This document shows positions 8,845 through 19,108 of a DNA stretch of 64,000 bases, piece after piece (positions within the stretch are counted from its first letter, which is position 1; every line of letters starts with the position of its first letter). The notes below the pieces were generated by a model, which was not told the origin of the DNA, did not search any database, and was given only the letters and a program-made list of their open reading frames with translations. Position numbers and translations under genes: made by a program. The stretch comes from Acinetobacter proteolyticus (GTDB taxonomy: Bacteria; Pseudomonadota; Gammaproteobacteria; Pseudomonadales; Moraxellaceae): assembly GCF_000367945.1 (NCBI RefSeq), contig NZ_KB849179.1:1330935-1394934 (forward strand), given 5' to 3'.

Positions 8845-10077
8845 TTATGCGAAGGTGCTCAGCACCTTACCAGTCAGTTGTTGACCCAGTAATGGCGTAT
8901 TTTTACCTTGGGATAAGATGCTGTCTTTAGACACAGTCCACTGTAATTCTGGATCAATTAAAACCCAACCCGCTTCTTGCAACCAACGATCAGTCATATT
9001 GGCGACTTGTGCTGGTATAGAGGTCACTTTCGCCACCCATTCCAAAGGCTCAAACACACCTTCTTGAATCAATTGCACACCTAAACCCACATAGGTATCA
9101 AAAGCAGTAATCCCTGGCTGTGTTTCAGCAAATGGAGCCATTTTTGCCGAGCTACTAAGTGGTTCATGATGCGTACAAATTGCATCAATCACCCCTTCTT
9201 TCACCCCTTGACGCAATAAGGCTTTATCTTGCTCAGAACGTAGCGGTGGACGTACATGTGCAAGCGAGTTAAAACCATCGGTCAGTTGCTCAGTCAGATG
9301 CAATTGATGCATGGCAACATCAGCAGTCACAGGTAAGCCTTTGGCTTTTGCTGCGCGAATCAAATCAACCGAAGCACCACTAGACAGTAAACCAAAGTGT
9401 GCTTTCACGCCTGTTGCTTCAATCATGATCAAGTATTTGGCAATCGCAACGGTTTCGGCAATCGCAGGGATCATCGGTAAACCTTGGCGAGAAGCAATAA
9501 AGCCTTCATGCGCACAGCCATCTTTGGCAATCTGGGGTTCTTCGGCATAGAACACCACGGTCAAGCCCAGACCTGCTGCATATTCCAGAGTACGAATCAC
9601 CACATCATCATTTTCAAAGCTTGCATTGGCATTTGAAACAGCCGTACATCCACCTTTCTTCAACCCCGCCATATTGGCAGGTTGCTTGCCATTCAGACCT
9701 TGGGTCTGCGCACCAATAATTTGCAGGTAAATGCCGCCATCCAATTGTGCTTTTTCGATCAAGCCATGAATCAAAGCACCGTTATCCTGCACAATTGGTT
9801 TTGAATCAGGTGGTGTCATCACATGCAAAATACCATTGGCACGTGCTGCTTTACCTTCGGACTTTAAGGTTCCATGCTGTTGTTGCCCTGGTTCACGTAA
9901 ACGTGCACAAAGATCAACCATGGTTGGCATTAACCATTTGCCTTGACCATCAATAGTTTCATTGACTTGATCTACTGCATCAACCAACTTGCCATTTTCG
10001 ATATAAACCGTTTTTACTTGATCAGTTTTTTGAATTGGATCGAGCACACGGACATTTTCAATTTTTACAATACTCAT
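8845..10077 (-). CDS. pyrX: Dihydroorotase-like protein, catalytically degenerate (PyrX/PyrC')
   Basis: This 410-residue protein has the amidohydrolase layout of dihydroorotase, but the metal-binding HxH of the DLHVHLREPG motif is replaced: residues 55-64 read DLCARLREPG, with Cys57 and Arg59 at the histidine positions. Its gene follows pyrB by 13 bases, as in Pseudomonas, where an inactive dihydroorotase homologue is needed to assemble aspartate transcarbamoylase. The start at 10077 is chosen because AAGGGG precedes it; a longer in-frame start would overlap pyrB. A true dihydroorotase must be encoded elsewhere. The structural role is inferred from the family and context. Confidence 0.87.
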   Translation of the reverse strand: MSIVKIENVRVLDPIQKTDQVKTVYIENGKLVDAVDQVNETIDGQGKWLMPTMVDLCARLREPGQQQHGTLKSEGKAARANGILHVMTPPDSKPIVQDNGALIHGLIEKAQLDGGIYLQIIGAQTQGLNGKQPANMAGLKKGGCTAVSNANASFENDDVVIRTLEYAAGLGLTVVFYAEEPQIAKDGCAHEGFIASRQGLPMIPAIAETVAIAKYLIMIEATGVKAHFGLLSSGASVDLIRAAKAKGLPVTADVAMHQLHLTEQLTDGFNSLAHVRPPLRSEQDKALLRQGVKEGVIDAICTHHEPLSSSAKMAPFAETQPGITAFDTYVGLGVQLIQEGVFEPLEWVAKVTSIPAQVANMTDRWLQEAGWVLIDPELQWTVSKDSILSQGKNTPLLGQQLTGKVLSTFA

Positions 10078-10090
10078 GTGATCTATCCCC

Positions 10091-11107
10091 TTACAGCGCA
10101 ATCGCTTCAATTAAACCTTGTTCTTGTAACTGCCCTTGCATTGCGAGTGCCAACACTGCCATACGAACTGCAATCCCGTTGGTAACTTGCTTCAAAATGA
10201 CAGATTGATCACCATCGGCAACGCTTGAGTCAATTTCAACTCCACGGTTCATTGGGCCTGGATGCATCACGATACAATCAGGCTTTGCCAAAGCTAAACG
10301 CTCTTTGTTTAAACCGTACATTTTGTAGAATTCGGCTTGTGAAGATAGAGCTGGTGAATCAATACGTTCATTTTGAATGCGTAAGGCAATAATCACATCG
10401 CAATCTTTTACCCCTTCATCCATTTTGTTAAACAGACGCACATGTTCGCCATATTCATTAAAGCCGACTGGCAACAGGGTATTGGGTGCAATCACGCGAA
10501 TATCTTTGCAGCCCAATGTTTGCAATGCCGCTACATTCGAACGTGCAACACGTGAATGCTTGATATCACCGATAATCGCCACTGTTAAATCTTCAAATGG
10601 CTTCTTGGTTTCGCGACGAATCGTCAACATATCCAGCATGGCTTGGGTAGGATGCGCATGGCGACCATCACCCGCATTGATAATGGCAACTTTAGGGCAA
10701 ACATCTTTGGCAATAAAGTGTGCTGCACCAGAGGAAGAATGACGTACCACGAAGATATCCGCCGCCATCGCTTCCAAATTCCAGAGCGTATCACGCAAAG
10801 TTTCACCTTTAGAGGTACTTGAACGTGCAATATCAATATTCAAGACATTGGCAGACAAACGTTTTGCCGCGGCCTCAAAAGTAGTACGGGTACGAGTGGA
10901 GTTTTCAAAGAAAAGATTCATCACCGTCAGCCCTTCAAGCAACGGGCGATTGATCAAATTATTATTTTCATCTAAGAAGCTTTGCGCTGTATCTAGAATC
11001 TTGGTTAAGGTTTCTTTGGAAAGACCTTCAATTGTTAAAAAGTGCTTGAGATTTCCTTGTTGATTGAGCTGGATCTGACTCAAAGTATGCAATGCCGCCA
11101 AGTGCAT
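10091..11107 (-). CDS. pyrB: Aspartate carbamoyltransferase catalytic subunit
   Basis: This 338-residue enzyme joins carbamoyl phosphate and aspartate in the first committed step of pyrimidine synthesis. It carries the carbamoyl phosphate motif STRTRT at residues 70-75, the [14 protein letters not shown] segment and a late [11 protein letters not shown] motif, all typical of PyrB. It is the first gene of a two-gene operon with the degenerate dihydroorotase. About 20 residues precede the usual N-terminus, as in the Pseudomonas-type enzymes that form a complex with the PyrC' partner. Confidence 0.97.
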   Translation of the reverse strand: MHLAALHTLSQIQLNQQGNLKHFLTIEGLSKETLTKILDTAQSFLDENNNLINRPLLEGLTVMNLFFENSTRTRTTFEAAAKRLSANVLNIDIARSSTSKGETLRDTLWNLEAMAADIFVVRHSSSGAAHFIAKDVCPKVAIINAGDGRHAHPTQAMLDMLTIRRETKKPFEDLTVAIIGDIKHSRVARSNVAALQTLGCKDIRVIAPNTLLPVGFNEYGEHVRLFNKMDEGVKDCDVIIALRIQNERIDSPALSSQAEFYKMYGLNKERLALAKPDCIVMHPGPMNRGVEIDSSVADGDQSVILKQVTNGIAVRMAVLALAMQGQLQEQGLIEAIAL

Positions 11108-11183
11108 AAGAGATTCCTAACACGTTAAGTTAACGCATTATACAGACTTTGGATTTCATTCGCAGTTGAACTTTTCAACACTT

Positions 11184-11208
11184 AAAAAAAAATCTTTTAG
11201 ATTTTTTT
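11184..11208. repeat. AT-rich inverted repeat upstream of pyrB
   Basis: An AAAAAATCT/AGATTTTTT arm pair with a 3-base loop. It is a weak candidate for a terminator or leader structure in the 250-base gap between pyrB and the 11358 gene. Confidence 0.3.
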
Positions 11209-11357
11209 CTTCATCTTATTTTTTGAGTGGGTGCAGCGAAGATGACAGCTATACTCTAAATATTGCATTCGAATCCTCTATCTAGCCAATATAAATAAGG
11301 ATGTAAACACCATGGCTACACCTTTTACTCATTCTCTATTTTTGAATGACTGATAAT

Positions 11358-11729
11358 CTATCTCAATGCACCAATATAGTGATGATGCACTTGAGCTTGA
11401 TAGATCTCTTCTTCGGTCACTTCCATTGAATAGCTTTCTAAAACTTCGACAGCTTGCTTTTTCTCCTCAACTTTTACTTCGGTCACCAATGCCGCAGATT
11501 CTGGATACAAATCAACCAACGGGCTTAAACGAAGTACAAAACGTTCCAATTCTGGGTCTTGTGTTGCCAAGGCAAGCTCAAGTATATGCTTGGCATAATC
11601 TTTATTATTGACTAGATACATCACATCGATCACACGACCACAGACACGTCTTAAACGGACATACATTTGAGTTGCAATCGTAAAAGCTTCGGCATTGACC
11701 ACGACTTCATTTTTCATGCTTTCTTTCAT
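11358..11729 (-). CDS. Conserved small protein of unknown function
   Basis: This 123-residue protein is not one I can name. It is largely helical by composition, with no signal peptide or membrane segment. A charged middle (EVKVEEKKQAVEVLE) is followed by an acidic stretch and a HHHYIGALR end. GGGGA lies eight bases upstream of the ATG, supporting the start; a second ATG four codons in is possible. It is monocistronic between the pyrB operon and the divergent rlmL gene. Confidence 0.6.
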   Translation of the reverse strand: MKESMKNEVVVNAEAFTIATQMYVRLRRVCGRVIDVMYLVNNKDYAKHILELALATQDPELERFVLRLSPLVDLYPESAALVTEVKVEEKKQAVEVLESYSMEVTEEEIYQAQVHHHYIGALR

Positions 11730-12014
11730 AACATCCCCACAGCCATCAAATTAAAATTCTTAAATTTCATCAGCTTTAAGTCAAATAGTTCACTGATGTG
11801 CTACAAATTTAAAAGCAAAAGTTGTACCAACTATTCAAACAATCGAGCATAAATAATGAATTACATCACACTAAAAACAATTAAGACCAAGAACAATTCA
11901 TCAAAAAAAAGTGATGAATCGCTGATAAAGCTAACAATCAAACAAATATGCACCGACAGAACAAACAAAAATCAGTTAAAATAGCCAATTGCTAAAAATG
12001 TTTTGGAAATTTGA

Positions 12015-14219
12015 ATGAACGCTAAACCACGTCTAACAGACTATTGGGTCACCTGTGCGGACGGGCTTGAAACCTTATTACAACAAGAGCTTGAAGATTT
12101 AGGCATTCAAAATATCCAACGTTTTGCAGGACGATTGGTTTTTAAAGGCACACTCGAAAATGCATATCGCGTTTGTATGTGGTCTCGCCTTGCTTCTCGA
12201 GTACTTTTGCCGATTCATACGCATGAACTAGAGCATACGCATGACGCACGTGATGTAGCAGAAGAACTCTATGAAGGTGCAATTAGCTTTGATTGGTCAC
12301 TCATTTTTGCGCCACAAAGTACCTTTGCAGTGCGCTTGCATGTGGAACGCGAAATTAAGGTTAATACGCAATTTGCAACCTTACGTGTGAAAGACGGCGT
12401 GGTCGATTCCTTTATGGAAGCGGTTGGAAAACGTCCAAGTATTGATATTAAACAACCTGAGATTACACTCTACGTTTTAGCAGGTAAGACAGAACATACC
12501 TATTGCTTAGATTTATCAGGCGATTCTTTGCATAAACGTGGTTACCGTCGTTTTATGACGGATGCCCCCATCAAAGAAAACTTGGCAGCCGCAATTCTAC
12601 AAAAAGCTCAACTTGCGCAATATCAGCCCGATATTATTCTTGACCCAATGTGTGGTTCAGGCACATTCATTATCGAATCTTTATTAATTTTAACTGATCG
12701 TGCACCCGGTTTAGTTCGTCGCTTTGGTTTCAATGGCTGGCATGGACATGACCGTGATCTGTGGTTATCACTCAAAGCAGAAGCAGCAGAACGCCATGAA
12801 AAGGCTTTAGAGCAGCCTCTACCTAAATTTTATGCCTACGATGCGGATTGGGAAGCGGTTAAAGCCACTCGCCAAAACATCATTGCTGCTGGGTTTGAAA
12901 AATTACTTGATCAGATCCAAATTGAAGAACGTACTTTAGCAGATTGGGATGACTTCCAAGCTGAAGGGAAAAAAGCCTTTATTGTAACCAACCCGCCGTA
13001 TGGAGAGCGATTAGGTGATAAAGCATCGAACCGTTCTTTATACCTTGGTCTATCTGCTTTATTACAAAAAAATTTCCCAAATCAACGTGCTGCTATTATT
13101 GCCGCACAGATTGAGCAAGCAGACGTACTGGCATTTAATGATCCACAAACCTTACGTTTGATGAATGGTAAACTGCCCATTTATACCCGTTTTGGTACAG
13201 TCAAACCTGCAACAGTGACACACCCTTTCCTTGCCACTTGGCAACCACAACAATTTGAGAAAATTGAAGGTGCCGAAGACTTTACCAATCGTTTGCAAAA
13301 AAATATGCAAACATTGAAAAAATGGGCAGTCAAAGAAAATGTATTCTGCTTGCGTTTATATGATGCAGACTTGCCTGACTTTAACGTTGCAGTCGATTTA
13401 TATGGAGATCGTTTGCATGTTCAAGAATACGCACCACCAAAAACCATTGATCCAGAAAAAGCAAAAAAACGCTTTAACTTAGCGCTTGCAGCGATTCGTG
13501 CTGTGACTGGTTTAGGTCGTGACGCCATCTTTATTAAAACGCGTGCAAAACAAGCGGGTGCAAACCAGTACACCAAACAGAGTACTGCTTCTAAACGTTT
13601 TATCGTTCAGGAAGGCAAAGCACGTATCTTGGTGAATTTGACTGATTATTTGGATACCGGTTTATTCTTGGACCATCGTCAGATGCGTTTAAGAATTGCC
13701 AAAGAAGCTCGTGGCAAACACTTCCTCAACCTATATAGCTATACTTCAACAGCAAGCCTACACGCCGCGCTAGGTGGTGCAGCCAGTACGACGAGTGTGG
13801 ATTTATCTAATACTTACTTGAACTGGTCTAAAGAAAACTTCGTACTCAATGGTTTGACTGTAGACCATGCTGATGAACAACATATGTTCTTTGCCAGCGA
13901 TTGCTTCGAATGGTTAAAAGAAGGTCATGAACAATATGATTTGATCTTCATTGATCCACCAACCTTCTCGAATTCGAAAAAGTTCTATGGAACCTTTGAC
14001 GTACAACGTGACCATGTTTCTCTGCTTAAACGTGCAATGAATCGTTTAACCAGCGATGGTACTTTATACTTCTCAAATAACTATCGAGGCTTTGAGTTGG
14101 ACGAAGAAATCGAGGCGATGTATCAAGTTGAAGAAATCACCTCTGAAACCATTGGTCTAGATTTTAAACGTAATCAAAAAATTCACCGTGCTTGGAAAAT
14201 CCAACACCCTGCTATTTAA
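12015..14219 (+). CDS. rlmL: 23S rRNA methyltransferase RlmL (fused RlmKL)
   Basis: This 734-residue protein fuses two methyltransferases. The N-terminal THUMP domain and the RlmL domain (LDPMCGSGTF near residue 211, TNPPYGERL near 325) make m2G2445. The C-terminal RlmK domain (FLNLYSYTSTASLHAALGGA near 570, IDPPTFSNSKK near 650) makes m7G2069. Full length matches the E. coli enzyme. TTGGAA precedes the start. The 3' end overlaps the convergent small gene by eight bases. Confidence 0.95.
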   Translation: MNAKPRLTDYWVTCADGLETLLQQELEDLGIQNIQRFAGRLVFKGTLENAYRVCMWSRLASRVLLPIHTHELEHTHDARDVAEELYEGAISFDWSLIFAPQSTFAVRLHVEREIKVNTQFATLRVKDGVVDSFMEAVGKRPSIDIKQPEITLYVLAGKTEHTYCLDLSGDSLHKRGYRRFMTDAPIKENLAAAILQKAQLAQYQPDIILDPMCGSGTFIIESLLILTDRAPGLVRRFGFNGWHGHDRDLWLSLKAEAAERHEKALEQPLPKFYAYDADWEAVKATRQNIIAAGFEKLLDQIQIEERTLADWDDFQAEGKKAFIVTNPPYGERLGDKASNRSLYLGLSALLQKNFPNQRAAIIAAQIEQADVLAFNDPQTLRLMNGKLPIYTRFGTVKPATVTHPFLATWQPQQFEKIEGAEDFTNRLQKNMQTLKKWAVKENVFCLRLYDADLPDFNVAVDLYGDRLHVQEYAPPKTIDPEKAKKRFNLALAAIRAVTGLGRDAIFIKTRAKQAGANQYTKQSTASKRFIVQEGKARILVNLTDYLDTGLFLDHRQMRLRIAKEARGKHFLNLYSYTSTASLHAALGGAASTTSVDLSNTYLNWSKENFVLNGLTVDHADEQHMFFASDCFEWLKEGHEQYDLIFIDPPTFSNSKKFYGTFDVQRDHVSLLKRAMNRLTSDGTLYFSNNYRGFELDEEIEAMYQVEEITSETIGLDFKRNQKIHRAWKIQHPAI

Positions 14220-14652
14220 TCACTAGCTCGGCTTTTACGTCATCGTTATAAGTCACATGAACATTACCTGACTCGAACTCATAAATCATGTAGCGATCAG
14301 GTGGTTGTTCATGTGGTTTGATCGTAGCCGATCTCTTATCTCTAGGGTCAACAGCCAACACTTTCTTCTGCTCTTCGTGAGGAGACAAAACACCTCCTAA
14401 GATGGTGCTCACACGAATTTCACCTAAGTACTTATCACTCAAGAGTCGTTGTGAGCGCCAGCGCTCTTCTTCAGGTTTTAAGGCATCTTGTTGCGCTTTA
14501 ATGAGAATACTGGGAAGTGCATTGTTCAACATAGCAGTTTGTAAGGCGAGCGTCCCCTCACTCAATGGTTGTGCGGCATGCACCATTGAAGATAAGGCAG
14601 TCATCAACAAAATTACACAAGCATTTGTGCAATGATGTCTGTTCTTTTCCAT
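14212..14652 (-). CDS. Small secreted or periplasmic protein, unknown
   Basis: This 146-residue protein has a signal peptide (CVILLMTALSSMVHA, cleaved before AQPLSE), so it should be exported. The mature part is charged and ends in a predicted beta stretch (RYMIYEFESGNVHVTYNDDVKAEL). I do not recognise the family. AGGAT precedes the start. It converges on rlmL and its stop overlaps the rlmL 3' end. Confidence 0.62.
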   Translation of the reverse strand: MEKNRHHCTNACVILLMTALSSMVHAAQPLSEGTLALQTAMLNNALPSILIKAQQDALKPEEERWRSQRLLSDKYLGEIRVSTILGGVLSPHEEQKKVLAVDPRDKRSATIKPHEQPPDRYMIYEFESGNVHVTYNDDVKAELVIK

Positions 14653-14764
14653 TGCAATTCATCCTGAATTTTTTTCTTATTTGTTCCGAAACTATCAAGT
14701 TTTTCACAAAGTCGCAATGTTATTGGTAATATTCCTGCATAAATCTGACCAGTTGCACTGATAC

Positions 14765-14798
14765 AAAAAAAGATGGTGATCTTCATCACCATCTTTTT
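14765..14798. terminator. Bidirectional-type terminator downstream of clpB
   Basis: AAAAAGATGGTGAT and ATCACCATCTTTTT form a perfect 14-base stem with a 4-base loop and T-runs in both directions. It ends the minus-strand clpB transcript. Confidence 0.88.
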
Positions 14799-14819
14799 AG
14801 CCAAACGTTCAAATTTCGT

Positions 14820-17399
14820 TTAACTTAGTTTCAACTTATCAAATACCAGATGACCACTTTCACCTTTGATCAAAATGTTATCTCCTGGTTGGAACTCGCC
14901 AGACAGGATTTTCTGAGCCAAGTTATTTTCCACTTGCTGCTGGATCGCACGTTTTAATGGTCGCGCACCGTATACTGGGTCGAAACCAGCATCGATCAAT
15001 AGATCAAAAGCAGTATCATCCACAGTTAAGCCCATATCGCGATCGCTCAAGCGTGAACGTAAACGGTCTAACTGAATATCCGCAATACCACGAATCTGCG
15101 CCTTTTGCAGTGAATGGAAAATCACCAGTTCATCAATACGGTTTATAAACTCTGGACGGAAATGCTGTGTAACAGCATTCATGACCACAGTACGCACCTC
15201 ATCATCGGTCGCTCCTTCACCCAGTTCACGTACATCCTGTGAACCTAAGTTCGAAGTCATCACAATAACGGTATTCTTAAAGTCGATCACACGACCTTGC
15301 GAGTCCGTTAAGCGCCCATCATCTAACACTTGTAGCAGGATATTAAATACATCTGGATGGGCTTTTTCCACCTCATCAAATAACACCACGCTGTAAGGTT
15401 TACGGCGTACTGCTTCAGTGAGCACGCCACCTTCTTCATAACCCACATAGCCCGGAGGTGCGCCCACCAAACGACTGACGGAGTGCTTTTCCATAAATTC
15501 GGACATATCAATACGAATCATCGCGTCATCACTGTCAAACAAGAAGTTAGCCAATGCTTTGGTCAACTCAGTTTTACCCACACCTGTTGGCCCAAGGAAC
15601 AAGAATGAACCACTTGGACGATTCGGATCCGATAAACCCGCACGTGAACGACGGACTGCATTAGAAACTGCAACCACCGCTTCATCTTGTCCAACCACAC
15701 GATTATGTAAGAACTCTTCCATATTCAGCAATTTTTCACGCTCACCTTGTAGCATTTTCGCCACAGGAATGCCTGTTGCCGCACTGACCACTTCTGCAAT
15801 TTCGTTTTCAGTGACTTTGGTACGAATCAGCTTCGGTTCCTCATTTTCCTCAGCAACCTCGGCTTGTTCCAAACGTTTCTGTAACTCTGGAATCACGCCA
15901 TACTGCAAACGCGCTGCTTCTGCCAAATCACCTTCGCGTTTAGCTTTTTCTAAAGCAACACGGGCCTGATCGAGTTCAACTTGTGCTTTCTTATCCCCTT
16001 CAACCAGGGTTTTTTCAGCTTTCCAGATTTCTTCCAGATCGTTGTACTCTTTTTGCTTTTCAGCAATTTGATGCTCAAGATGATTGACCTCAGCTTTACT
16101 GCCAGCATCTTCATCTTTTTTCACCGCTTCCAATTGCATTTTCAACTGGATTAAACGGCGATCAAGTTTATCCAAAGCCTCTGGCTTGGAGTCGATTTCC
16201 ATTTTGATTCGGGATGCCGCCTCATCAATCAAATCAATGGCCTTATCGGGTAATTGACGATCAGTGATATAACGATGTGACATCTTCGCCGCTGCAATAA
16301 TGGCAGAGTCTAAAATTTGCACCCCATGATGAGTCGCATATTTTTCTTTTAGACCACGCAAGATCGCAATCGTGTCTTCTACACTCGGCTCATCAACCAA
16401 TACCTTTTGGAAACGACGTTCAAGCGCCGCATCTTTCTCGATATATTGACGGTATTCATCTAAGGTCGTCGCACCGACACAACGTAATTCACCACGCGCT
16501 AAAGCAGGTTTTAACATGTTGCCTGCATCCATTGCGCCGTCACCTTTACCTGCACCAACGAGCGTATGCAACTCATCAATAAACAGAATGATCTCACCTT
16601 CATGTTTCGCCAAGTCTTTGAGCACTGCTTTTAGACGTTCTTCAAACTCACCGCGATATTTTGCTCCCGCGAGTAATGAACCCAAGTCTAATGACAAGAC
16701 ACGTTTGTTCTTCAAGCCTTCAGGTACTTCGCCATTGACGATACGTTGTGCCAAACCTTCAACAATTGCAGTTTTACCCACCCCAGGTTCACCAATCAAT
16801 ACTGGGTTATTTTTAGTTCGACGTGAGAGAACCTGAATGGTACGGCGAATTTCATCATCACGACCAATCACAGGATCAAGCTTGCCTGCTAAAGCACGCT
16901 CTGTTAAATCAATCGTATATTTATTAAGTGAGTCACGTTGATCTTCGTGATTATTGCTCATGACTTTGTCATTTCCTCGAATATTTTCAATTACTTTACG
17001 TAAGCTTTCAGGTGTTACACCTACGCTATTTAATATTGTTTTGGTTTCACCCGTTTCAGCCAAACCTAACAGCACCCAATCAGTCGACAGAAACTCATCT
17101 CCTGCTTTTTGCGCGTAGCGGTCAGCTAAATTCAATGCCTTTACCGCTTCAGGATTCAGATTAATATCACCTGTCGGATTTGCCAAAGTCGGTGCATTTT
17201 GCACTGCTTGGTCAAGCTTCTGTTTTAACTCAGGTAAACGTGCACCCGCTTGTTGCAATAAACTCAGATTGGCTGGTTCCTCAAGTAAAGTGGATAGGAT
17301 ATGAACACCTGCAATCGAAGTGTGATCCTTACCCATGGCCAATGATTGTGCATCTGAGAGTGCTTGCTGTAAGCGGTTTGTAAATTTTTCAAATCGCAT
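14820..17399 (-). CDS. clpB: ClpB disaggregase chaperone
   Basis: This 859-residue AAA+ protein dissolves aggregated proteins together with DnaK. It has the Clp N-domain, a first ATPase with GEPGVGKTA near residue 205, the long coiled middle domain (about 410-530, rich in E and K), and a second ATPase with [10 protein letters not shown] near 605. The length and order are those of ClpB rather than ClpA. GAGG precedes the start. A sigma-32-type promoter lies 40-67 bases upstream. Confidence 0.97.
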   Translation of the reverse strand: MRFEKFTNRLQQALSDAQSLAMGKDHTSIAGVHILSTLLEEPANLSLLQQAGARLPELKQKLDQAVQNAPTLANPTGDINLNPEAVKALNLADRYAQKAGDEFLSTDWVLLGLAETGETKTILNSVGVTPESLRKVIENIRGNDKVMSNNHEDQRDSLNKYTIDLTERALAGKLDPVIGRDDEIRRTIQVLSRRTKNNPVLIGEPGVGKTAIVEGLAQRIVNGEVPEGLKNKRVLSLDLGSLLAGAKYRGEFEERLKAVLKDLAKHEGEIILFIDELHTLVGAGKGDGAMDAGNMLKPALARGELRCVGATTLDEYRQYIEKDAALERRFQKVLVDEPSVEDTIAILRGLKEKYATHHGVQILDSAIIAAAKMSHRYITDRQLPDKAIDLIDEAASRIKMEIDSKPEALDKLDRRLIQLKMQLEAVKKDEDAGSKAEVNHLEHQIAEKQKEYNDLEEIWKAEKTLVEGDKKAQVELDQARVALEKAKREGDLAEAARLQYGVIPELQKRLEQAEVAEENEEPKLIRTKVTENEIAEVVSAATGIPVAKMLQGEREKLLNMEEFLHNRVVGQDEAVVAVSNAVRRSRAGLSDPNRPSGSFLFLGPTGVGKTELTKALANFLFDSDDAMIRIDMSEFMEKHSVSRLVGAPPGYVGYEEGGVLTEAVRRKPYSVVLFDEVEKAHPDVFNILLQVLDDGRLTDSQGRVIDFKNTVIVMTSNLGSQDVRELGEGATDDEVRTVVMNAVTQHFRPEFINRIDELVIFHSLQKAQIRGIADIQLDRLRSRLSDRDMGLTVDDTAFDLLIDAGFDPVYGARPLKRAIQQQVENNLAQKILSGEFQPGDNILIKGESGHLVFDKLKLS

Positions 17400-17438
17400 T
17401 CTTGTTATTCCTCACAACAAATTTTTAACTTATCACTT

Positions 17439-17466
17439 AGATGGGAACGCTTTTTAAAATTTCAAA
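17439..17466 (-). promoter_or_regulatory. Sigma-32 heat-shock promoter of clpB
   Basis: On the minus strand a TTTGAAA -35 box is followed after 13 bases by TCCCATCT, close to the RpoH consensus CTTGAAA and CCCCATNT. It sits in the clpB leader. Confidence 0.75.
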
Positions 17467-17662
17467 TAAAATTTATATATTTTTCAATATTTTATAAAAA
17501 TATGAATGCATAAAACTCAGTATTAATATGGGTGTATAAACAATCTATTTCAAGTATCTTTTGTATAATTTTTCTGTCTATTCTGTTTTGCACAAAATCC
17601 TTATTGTGATTTTAAGGTGAACGTTTTAGCTTAAGGCTTTGCTTCAATTAGAAATGCTCATC

Positions 17663-18466
17663 ATGTCTTTAAAAACAATTTTGCTCAGCGTTGCGTCCCT
17701 CCTTCCTCTTCATACTGCTTTTGCACAACTACCCCAAGACTCACGACGTGCTGGTGGTATTGCCGTGATTCCACTTTCAACTGAAACCACCCAAGTCTTG
17801 TATGAACAAAAACCTGTTTTGATTACCCAACAAGGCAAGCAACGCTATGCCGTGTTGGGTATTCCCCTTGCCGCGCCGCCTTTAGGTACATTAACTTTAA
17901 CCACCAATCAAAATCCTATTCAGGTTGAGGTTAAAGCCTATGCCTATGCTGAACAGCGATTAACCGTTAAAAATCAAGATTATGTCAATCCAAATCAAGA
18001 TCAACTCGACCGATATGCCAAAGAAGCAAAAGAGCAAAATGATATTTACAGTTCCTTTACATCCAGCACATGGACAGAATTCCCCAATTTCATCCGACCA
18101 ACAGCAGGTAAATTCAGTAATTCATTCGGTAGAAAGCGTTTTTTCAATGGTGAAGAGCGCGCACCGCATTCTGGTTTAGATATTCCAGCACCTGTGGGAC
18201 AAAATGTTATCGCACCTGCTGACGGTGTCGTGGTGCAAACTGGCAACTATTTCTTTAATGGTAATACAGTACTGATTGATCATGGTCAAGGCTTGATCAG
18301 TATGTTCTGTCATTTGAGTAAAATTAATGTGGTGAAAGGACAGCAGATTCATCAAGGGGAAACATTAGGATTAGTTGGTAAAACAGGTCGCGTCACTGGA
18401 CCACACCTACATTGGGGAATGAGCCTGAATAATGCGCGGGTAGACCCACAATTATTTCTAAAATAA
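17663..18466 (+). CDS. M23-family peptidoglycan peptidase (LytM type)
   Basis: This 267-residue protein has a signal peptide (MSLKTILLSVASLLPLHTAFA). The C-terminal half is an M23 domain with both zinc motifs, HSGLDIP and GPHLHWG, so it should be an active metallo-endopeptidase acting on cell-wall cross-links. An N-terminal beta domain resembles that of other periplasmic M23 proteins. Two upstream in-frame starts (17639 TTG, 17654 ATG) exist, but the third gives the cleanest signal peptide. No strong ribosome site is seen for any of them. Confidence 0.88.
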   Translation: MSLKTILLSVASLLPLHTAFAQLPQDSRRAGGIAVIPLSTETTQVLYEQKPVLITQQGKQRYAVLGIPLAAPPLGTLTLTTNQNPIQVEVKAYAYAEQRLTVKNQDYVNPNQDQLDRYAKEAKEQNDIYSSFTSSTWTEFPNFIRPTAGKFSNSFGRKRFFNGEERAPHSGLDIPAPVGQNVIAPADGVVVQTGNYFFNGNTVLIDHGQGLISMFCHLSKINVVKGQQIHQGETLGLVGKTGRVTGPHLHWGMSLNNARVDPQLFLK

Positions 18467-18481
18467 AAAGAAAAGCTTATA

Positions 18482-18513
18482 AAAAAATGACCTATAAAAA
18501 TAGGTCATTTTTT
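18482..18513. terminator. Shared terminator between the M23 and OsmC genes
   Basis: ATGACCTA and TAGGTCAT form a stem with A- and T-runs on both sides. It can serve both convergent genes. Confidence 0.88.
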
Positions 18514-18537
18514 AGTAAAACTTAATAATTTTAACTT

Positions 18538-18960
18538 TTAAGCAGCTTCAATAATTTCAAAATCGTGGGTAATTTCAACACCGCCATCGGCAAGCATTTT
18601 ACTTGCTGAACAATATTTTTCAGCAGAAAGCTCAACTGCTTTCTCAACTTGTTTGGTTTTTACCGCTTTGCCAGTGACAATGAAGTGCAAATGGATTTTA
18701 GTGAATACCGCAGGAATTGTATCAGCCCTTTCTGCTTTCAGCTGACATACAACATCCGTCACATCTTGGCGAGATTTCTTTAAAATGGTCACAATATCAA
18801 ACGAAGCACACCCACCAAGTCCCATTAAAATCAATTCCATAGGACGTGGACCACGGTTTTCACCGCCATATTCAGCAGAACCATCCATCACTACTGTGTG
18901 ACCACTTTCTGATTTTGCCTCAAAAGCAACATTCTCTAACCAATGTACACTTGTTTGCAT
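18538..18960 (-). CDS. OsmC-family protein (YhfA-like)
   Basis: This 140-residue protein has the OsmC/Ohr fold signature: GGENRGPRPMELILMGLGGCASFDIV in pieces, with Cys in GGCAS, and a second Cys in KYCSASKML. In OsmC and Ohr these two cysteines reduce organic hydroperoxides. The YhfA subgroup is less well studied, so peroxidase activity is likely but not certain. GGGTAG precedes the start. It is divergent from crp/vfr. Confidence 0.85.
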   Translation of the reverse strand: MQTSVHWLENVAFEAKSESGHTVVMDGSAEYGGENRGPRPMELILMGLGGCASFDIVTILKKSRQDVTDVVCQLKAERADTIPAVFTKIHLHFIVTGKAVKTKQVEKAVELSAEKYCSASKMLADGGVEITHDFEIIEAA

Positions 18961-19108
18961 TGCAACTACCCGAAAAACGTTATAAATTTACTCTGTTCTT
19001 GTACACTAACATAAAATGAGTTGATAAGGAATTTCATCTCTTCTGTGTAGAAAAGGCTCTTACAAGAGTCTGTGCGATCGGTTTTATCCAAATTCGGAAA
19101 TTTTAAGC

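Noticed and set aside
14613..14804. 63-codon frame overlapping the start of the small secreted protein gene
   Set aside because: It runs through the clpB terminator and overlaps a better supported gene.
15559..15969. 136-codon plus-strand frame opposite clpB
   Set aside because: The Ser/Ala/Thr-rich composition is that of an antisense shadow of a conserved gene.
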